From contig JAIQFZ010000045.1 of assembly GCA_020073015.1 (NCBI GenBank), positions 1-38,531 of the forward strand: 38,531 bases of DNA, given 5' to 3'. Shown piece by piece: positions 35,164 through 38,531 of this stretch. Origin of the DNA: Terriglobia bacterium (GTDB lineage Bacteria > Acidobacteriota > Terriglobia > Terriglobales > Acidobacteriaceae). A model generated the notes under the pieces. That model was not told the DNA's origin. It made no database searches and saw nothing but the letters and a program-made list of their open reading frames with translations. Each line of letters begins with the position of its first letter. Position 1 is the stretch's first letter. Position numbers and translations under genes: made by a program.

Positions 35164-36015
35164 CTAGACCACGGGATTGCGCAGCACGCCCAGCCCCTCA
35201 ATTTCTACTTCCATTGCGTCGCCGGACTTCAGAAACACCGGAGGCTTGCGAAATACGCCCACTCCGTCCGGCGTCCCGGTCGCAATAATGTCGCCAGGTT
35301 CGAGCGTAATTGCCGCAGAAATAAACGCAATCAGCTGCGGAATGCGGAAGATGAGATTCGAAGTATTGGAATTCTGAACCACGTTCCCGTTCACCCGCAT
35401 GCGGATGGAAAGGGCATGAGGATCAGGCACCGCGTCGCGCGTCGTAAGCCATGGTCCGGTGGGGCAGAATGTGTCGCAGGACTTGCCCCGCACCCACTGC
35501 TTGTCAGCAAACTGCCATCGGCGGGCAGACACATCGTTGAGCGGCATGTAGCCCGCGACACAGTTCAGCGCCTCGGCCTCTGAAACTGCCTTGGTCTTGC
35601 GGCCGATGACGACGGCCAACTCCGCTTCATAATCGCCCTGTGGATCGTCCTTGGGAAGCACCACGGGAGCGCCTGGCCCGTTGATACTCGAGGGAAACTT
35701 GGCAAAAATGACCGGCACTGTCGGGATCTCCAGCTTGGTTTCGATGGTGTGGTCTCGATAGTTCAGGCCTACCGCAATGATTTTCCCCGGACGCGTCACA
35801 GGAGGTAGCAAAGTGACATCGCTGAGGCGACGCTTTGTGTGCGTTTGGGGCTCGCCCCGACCAATTTTCTCTGCTTCGGCCAGGGCCTCACTTCCCGCTG
35901 ACAGAAAGCTGGTCATATCCGGATAGACGGAACTGTCGAGAGGAAATACCTGATCGCCGACAACAACACCCACGTGAGGTGTTCCACCGGCAGGTTGGAA
36001 GCTTACGAGGCGCAT
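35164..36015 (-). CDS. fumarylacetoacetate hydrolase family protein (possible 2,4-diketo-3-deoxy sugar-acid hydrolase)
   Basis: This 283-residue FAH-family enzyme has the small N-terminal domain (to about residue 70) and the catalytic domain: RPGKIIAVGLNYRDH with H89, metal-binding E130 and E132 (YEAELAVVIG), GYMPLNDVSARRWQ with D161, and TGTPDGVG near the end. Family members cleave C-C bonds of 1,3-diketo acids or hydrolyse related compounds; those of this size and start (MRLVSF) include 2,4-diketo-3-deoxy-L-fuconate hydrolase and ureidoglycolate-lyase-like proteins. With the SDR, dehydratase and dehydrogenase genes of this window it would complete a non-phosphorylative deoxy-sugar route. 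It converges with the AraC gene. No clear ribosome site is seen at the ATG. Confidence 0.88.
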   Translation of the reverse strand: MRLVSFQPAGGTPHVGVVVGDQVFPLDSSVYPDMTSFLSAGSEALAEAEKIGRGEPQTHTKRRLSDVTLLPPVTRPGKIIAVGLNYRDHTIETKLEIPTVPVIFAKFPSSINGPGAPVVLPKDDPQGDYEAELAVVIGRKTKAVSEAEALNCVAGYMPLNDVSARRWQFADKQWVRGKSCDTFCPTGPWLTTRDAVPDPHALSIRMRVNGNVVQNSNTSNLIFRIPQLIAFISAAITLEPGDIIATGTPDGVGVFRKPPVFLKSGDAMEVEIEGLGVLRNPVV

Positions 36016-36177
36016 GGAGTAAATTCTAAGACTCGGAGCAGTTCGGCGCTTACGGATTAACGACGAAACCAGCGTACGTCGGAGCCCCAGTCTCCCTCCA
36101 GCTCTGGTTGTTTACTGTCGAAGCTTGAATTTCGACGGTAAGAAAGGAACTGACCATCAATTCGCCCCCAAGCTGTT

Positions 36178-36371
36178 TTGAGATGTTTTCTGGTGTCGAA
36201 ACTTGCGGAAAGGCTAGTCAAATCCATCGCGGAACTTGCGGAAAGGCTAGTCAAATCCATCGCGGGCAAATGTCGCGCTGCCTTGGGGGAAACGGCAGCT
36301 GCGTTGGTAGAAACCGGGAGCGAAGCCTCTCTGCCCGAGCTGGCGACTCGGGCAGGCGCTGATCTTCGCAA
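36178..36371 (+). pseudogene. frame-shifted 5' part of the TPR protein gene
   Basis: The frame starting at 36178 reads KLAERLVKSIA (twice), GKCRAALGETAAALVETGSE and LPELATRAGADLRKK, then leaves frame at an A6 run (36370-36375). The next frame continues the same protein logically: MGMSSISPAESWSVELPLPS. From memory of the family, this segment normally precedes the PEAARLYAEGLAHLR segment in one chain of acidobacterial kinase/TPR proteins. One missing A would explain it. No kinase domain is present upstream, so the gene is also 5'-truncated. Confidence 0.6.
36200..36265 (+). repeat. exact 33-bp tandem duplication
   Basis: Positions 36200-36232 and 36233-36265 are identical 33-mers (starting AACTTGCGGAAAGG). 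Being a multiple of three, the duplication adds 11 residues (LAERLVKSIAE) in frame. It lies in the decayed 5' portion of the TPR gene and looks like a recent replication-slippage event. Confidence 0.9.
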
Positions 36372-36374
36372 AAA

Positions 36375-38342
36375 ATGGGTATGTCCAGCATCTCGCCGGC
36401 GGAATCGTGGAGCGTGGAGTTGCCTCTTCCGTCGAACCCGGAAGCGGCGCGGCTCTACGCCGAAGGTCTGGCGCACTTGCGAACCTTTGATGCTTTGACC
36501 GCGCGTGATCTCCTGGAGAAGGCAGTGGTGCTCGATCCTTCTTTTGCGCTCGCGCATTCAACCCTGGCCGATGCGTGGGCAGCTTTGGGCTACGCGGCGA
36601 AAGCCCAGGAAGAAGCGAAGAAAGCCTTGAACGCATCTGGAAGTCTCCCGCGAGAGGAGGGTCTCTTCATTGAAGCTCACTATCGACAAGCTGCGGGAGA
36701 GCGTGACAAGGCGATTGAACTCTACCGTACGCTGTTCAACTTTTTCCCGGACAATCTTGACTACGGACTGCGCCTCGCAGCGGCTCAATCCGGCGGCGGC
36801 AAACCGCTGGACGGCCTGACCACGCTCGCAGCACTACGAAGTCTCCCCCCGCCCAGCGACGCCGATCCGCGCATTGACCTGGGCGAATCCGACGCAGCAA
36901 AGTACGCCGGTGACTATAAACGTCAGCTCGCGGCGGCCATACAGGCCGAACAGAAAGCCCGCGTCCAAGGAGCGCGCTTGCTGACGGCGCAGGCGTTGGT
37001 GTCCGAAGGTGAGGCCTACCGCAGTTTAGGCGACCCGCAGAAATCGACCGCGGCTTCCTCTGCCGCCCGACAACTTTTTACATCCGTCGGGGACCGTTTC
37101 AGCGAATCCCGAGTGTTGCGCAATTTGGGAGCGGTGTATTTCGATCAAGGCGATTTCGAGAAGGCGAAACTGTCGTTTCAGGAATCGATGCAGATTCGCC
37201 ACGATCTGGGCAATAAGGCGGGCGAAGCTGGCATGATGACCGCCACTGCCGGTGCCCTGCAGTATGAAAAGGATTTCAAAGGCGCCAAGGAGATGTACGA
37301 ACGGTCGTTGGTGATATCTCGTGAACTTGGAGACAAACCTAACATCGCGACGACTCTCTTGAACCTTGGGGCACTTGAAAAGGACATGGGAGACTTGGCT
37401 GTTGCCGAACAACATCTGCAGGAATCGTTGGCGCTGAGCCGGGAATCCGGAAACATAGGTTTCCAGGCGGGAGCCTTGAATAACCTCGGCCTCCTCGCTC
37501 TGGAAAAGGGGAATCCCGTTGAGGCCACTCGCATGCTGGAACAGAGCGTAGCCATTGCGCGCCGTGGCAGTAACAAGAATCAGTACGGTATCTCCCTGGA
37601 AGACCTGGCGAGCGTGCAACTCCAGACGGGCAAACTATTGGCCGCATCGAAGCTCTACACCGAGGCCATACAAGTTTTGACGGAAACACACAATCAGGGC
37701 GCCGCTGCCAATGCGCTGTGGAGTGTTGGCGATATCCTGGTTGCACAGGACGATCTGGCAGGAGCGCGCAAGAAGTACGAAGAATGTCTGAACATTCGCG
37801 AGAAGCTTGGTGAGCAAGCTCTCGCCACTGCCACGCGCCTGTCGCTCGCCGACCTGGCCCTGGAAGAAAACCACGCCGCAGAGGCAGAAGAGACAGTCCG
37901 CCGGGCTATCGAGCAGTTGCGTCCACAAAACGACGTGAACGCCCAAGCGGAAGCCGAGGCCTTGCTAGCTCGGGTTCTGCTCGCCGAGGGAAAAATACAG
38001 GAGGCTCAGGCTGCAATAGCTCGCGCTCGCAGCCTGCTCGCAAAGAGTGCGAGTGTTGGGACGAACATTGTTGTCACGCTCGCCGACGCGAAGATTCGTT
38101 CTGCAGCAGGCTACCAAACTGAGGCCATCAAATCACTTCAGGACGCTATCAAACAGGCCGCGAGGAGCGGTCTTCTACCGTTGCAGTTGGAGGCCCGGCG
38201 TGCGTTGGGCGAAACAGAAGCAAAGGCGGGCAACTCCGCCGCGGCGCAGGCCCAATTCCTTTCCCTGGAACGAGATGCTAAGGCAAAAGGCTTCCTGCTG
38301 ATTGCCCATAAGGCTCGCACGGCGGCGAGACCGAATTTGTGA
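36375..38342 (+). CDS. TPR-repeat protein, probably the C-terminal part of a truncated kinase/regulator-type protein
   Basis: The frame gives 655 residues with no signal peptide. Residues about 20-170 form the segment NPEAARLYAEGLAHLRTFDA ... FPDNLDYGLRLAAAQ seen in acidobacterial TPR proteins joined to Ser/Thr kinase or winged-helix domains. From about 225 to 620 there are many TPR units of the Kinesin-light-chain-like type (NLGAVYFDQGDFEKAKLSFQ, NLGALEKDMGDLAVAEQHLQ, NLGLLALEKGNPVEATRML). The ATG at 36375 arises at an A6 tract and has no ribosome site; the preceding frame encodes the residues expected just before it. I therefore think translation from 36375 is doubtful and the gene is a truncated, frameshifted remnant, though the long intact TPR part suggests recent damage or a sequencing error. 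Confidence 0.7.
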   Translation: MGMSSISPAESWSVELPLPSNPEAARLYAEGLAHLRTFDALTARDLLEKAVVLDPSFALAHSTLADAWAALGYAAKAQEEAKKALNASGSLPREEGLFIEAHYRQAAGERDKAIELYRTLFNFFPDNLDYGLRLAAAQSGGGKPLDGLTTLAALRSLPPPSDADPRIDLGESDAAKYAGDYKRQLAAAIQAEQKARVQGARLLTAQALVSEGEAYRSLGDPQKSTAASSAARQLFTSVGDRFSESRVLRNLGAVYFDQGDFEKAKLSFQESMQIRHDLGNKAGEAGMMTATAGALQYEKDFKGAKEMYERSLVISRELGDKPNIATTLLNLGALEKDMGDLAVAEQHLQESLALSRESGNIGFQAGALNNLGLLALEKGNPVEATRMLEQSVAIARRGSNKNQYGISLEDLASVQLQTGKLLAASKLYTEAIQVLTETHNQGAAANALWSVGDILVAQDDLAGARKKYEECLNIREKLGEQALATATRLSLADLALEENHAAEAEETVRRAIEQLRPQNDVNAQAEAEALLARVLLAEGKIQEAQAAIARARSLLAKSASVGTNIVVTLADAKIRSAAGYQTEAIKSLQDAIKQAARSGLLPLQLEARRALGETEAKAGNSAAAQAQFLSLERDAKAKGFLLIAHKARTAARPNL

Positions 38343-38531
38343 CAGCGCGAAACCAGCAGTGTTCAGGACCGTAGGAACGCCAGAGCTAACGCCAGTACCC
38401 CGACTTCGTTCTGTTGACTTCGTGGCATAACGGAATCACGTAACCACCCAAGCGCGTAGCTGTGCAGCTGCTAAGCGGCGCATGTCGCTGCCGTGCAGTG
38501 GACATCTCCGGGGAAAGCCAACAGACGATTC

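Overview
The window looks like a chromosomal segment of a soil-type Acidobacteriota (Terriglobia-like) bacterium. The main signs are two very large Oar/TonB-type outer-membrane receptors, each with an N-terminal carboxypeptidase-regulatory-like domain, an FG-GAP/ASPIC-UnbV protein, TPR and PD40 fragments of the kinase-type proteins common in that phylum, and moderately GC-rich sequence. The assignment rests on gene content only.

Region A (about 0.5-15.1 kb) is the most coherent block. It holds a TonB-dependent receptor, a membrane-anchored beta-lactamase-fold serine hydrolase, an RpiR/MurR-type regulator, a secreted CocE/NonD (S15) hydrolase on the opposite strand, an apparently exported dipeptide epimerase, a cytosolic N-acylamino-acid racemase/OSBS-like enzyme, and a 1073-residue exported fusion of a PBP4-type DD-peptidase (S13) with an N-acyl-D-amino-acid deacylase-type amidohydrolase. 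I infer a pathway for scavenging D-amino-acid-containing (peptidoglycan-derived or similar) peptides: uptake, cleavage, deacylation and stereochemical conversion. This is the best candidate for an undescribed system here.

Region B (about 15.1-16.85 kb) has no intact gene. It carries a nested inverted repeat, a 46-nt 3' fragment of tRNA-Pro(CGG) beginning at the anticodon stem-loop (a likely attachment-site scar), the C-terminal remnant of a group II intron reverse transcriptase, and a frameshifted remnant of a PD40 beta-propeller protein. It reads as an island boundary.

Region C (about 16.85-22.4 kb) contains sugar or sugar-acid genes: an enolase-superfamily acid-sugar dehydratase divergent from a zinc-dependent MDR dehydrogenase with a probable leaderless transcript, a pair of single-domain EamA transporters, and a minus-strand pair encoding a mutarotase-like protein and a secreted beta-helix-like protein.

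Region D (about 22.5-36.0 kb) contains a TPR protein overlapping an FG-GAP/UnbV protein, a second TonB receptor, a GH36-like alpha-galactosidase, an SDR dehydrogenase, a PocR-AraC regulator with candidate direct-repeat operators, and a convergent fumarylacetoacetate-hydrolase-family enzyme. The dehydratase, dehydrogenases and FAH hydrolase together match the chemistry of a non-phosphorylative deoxy-sugar (fucose-like) route, fed by the glycosidase. The right end (36.2-38.3 kb) is a TPR protein that appears 5'-truncated and frameshifted at an A6 tract.
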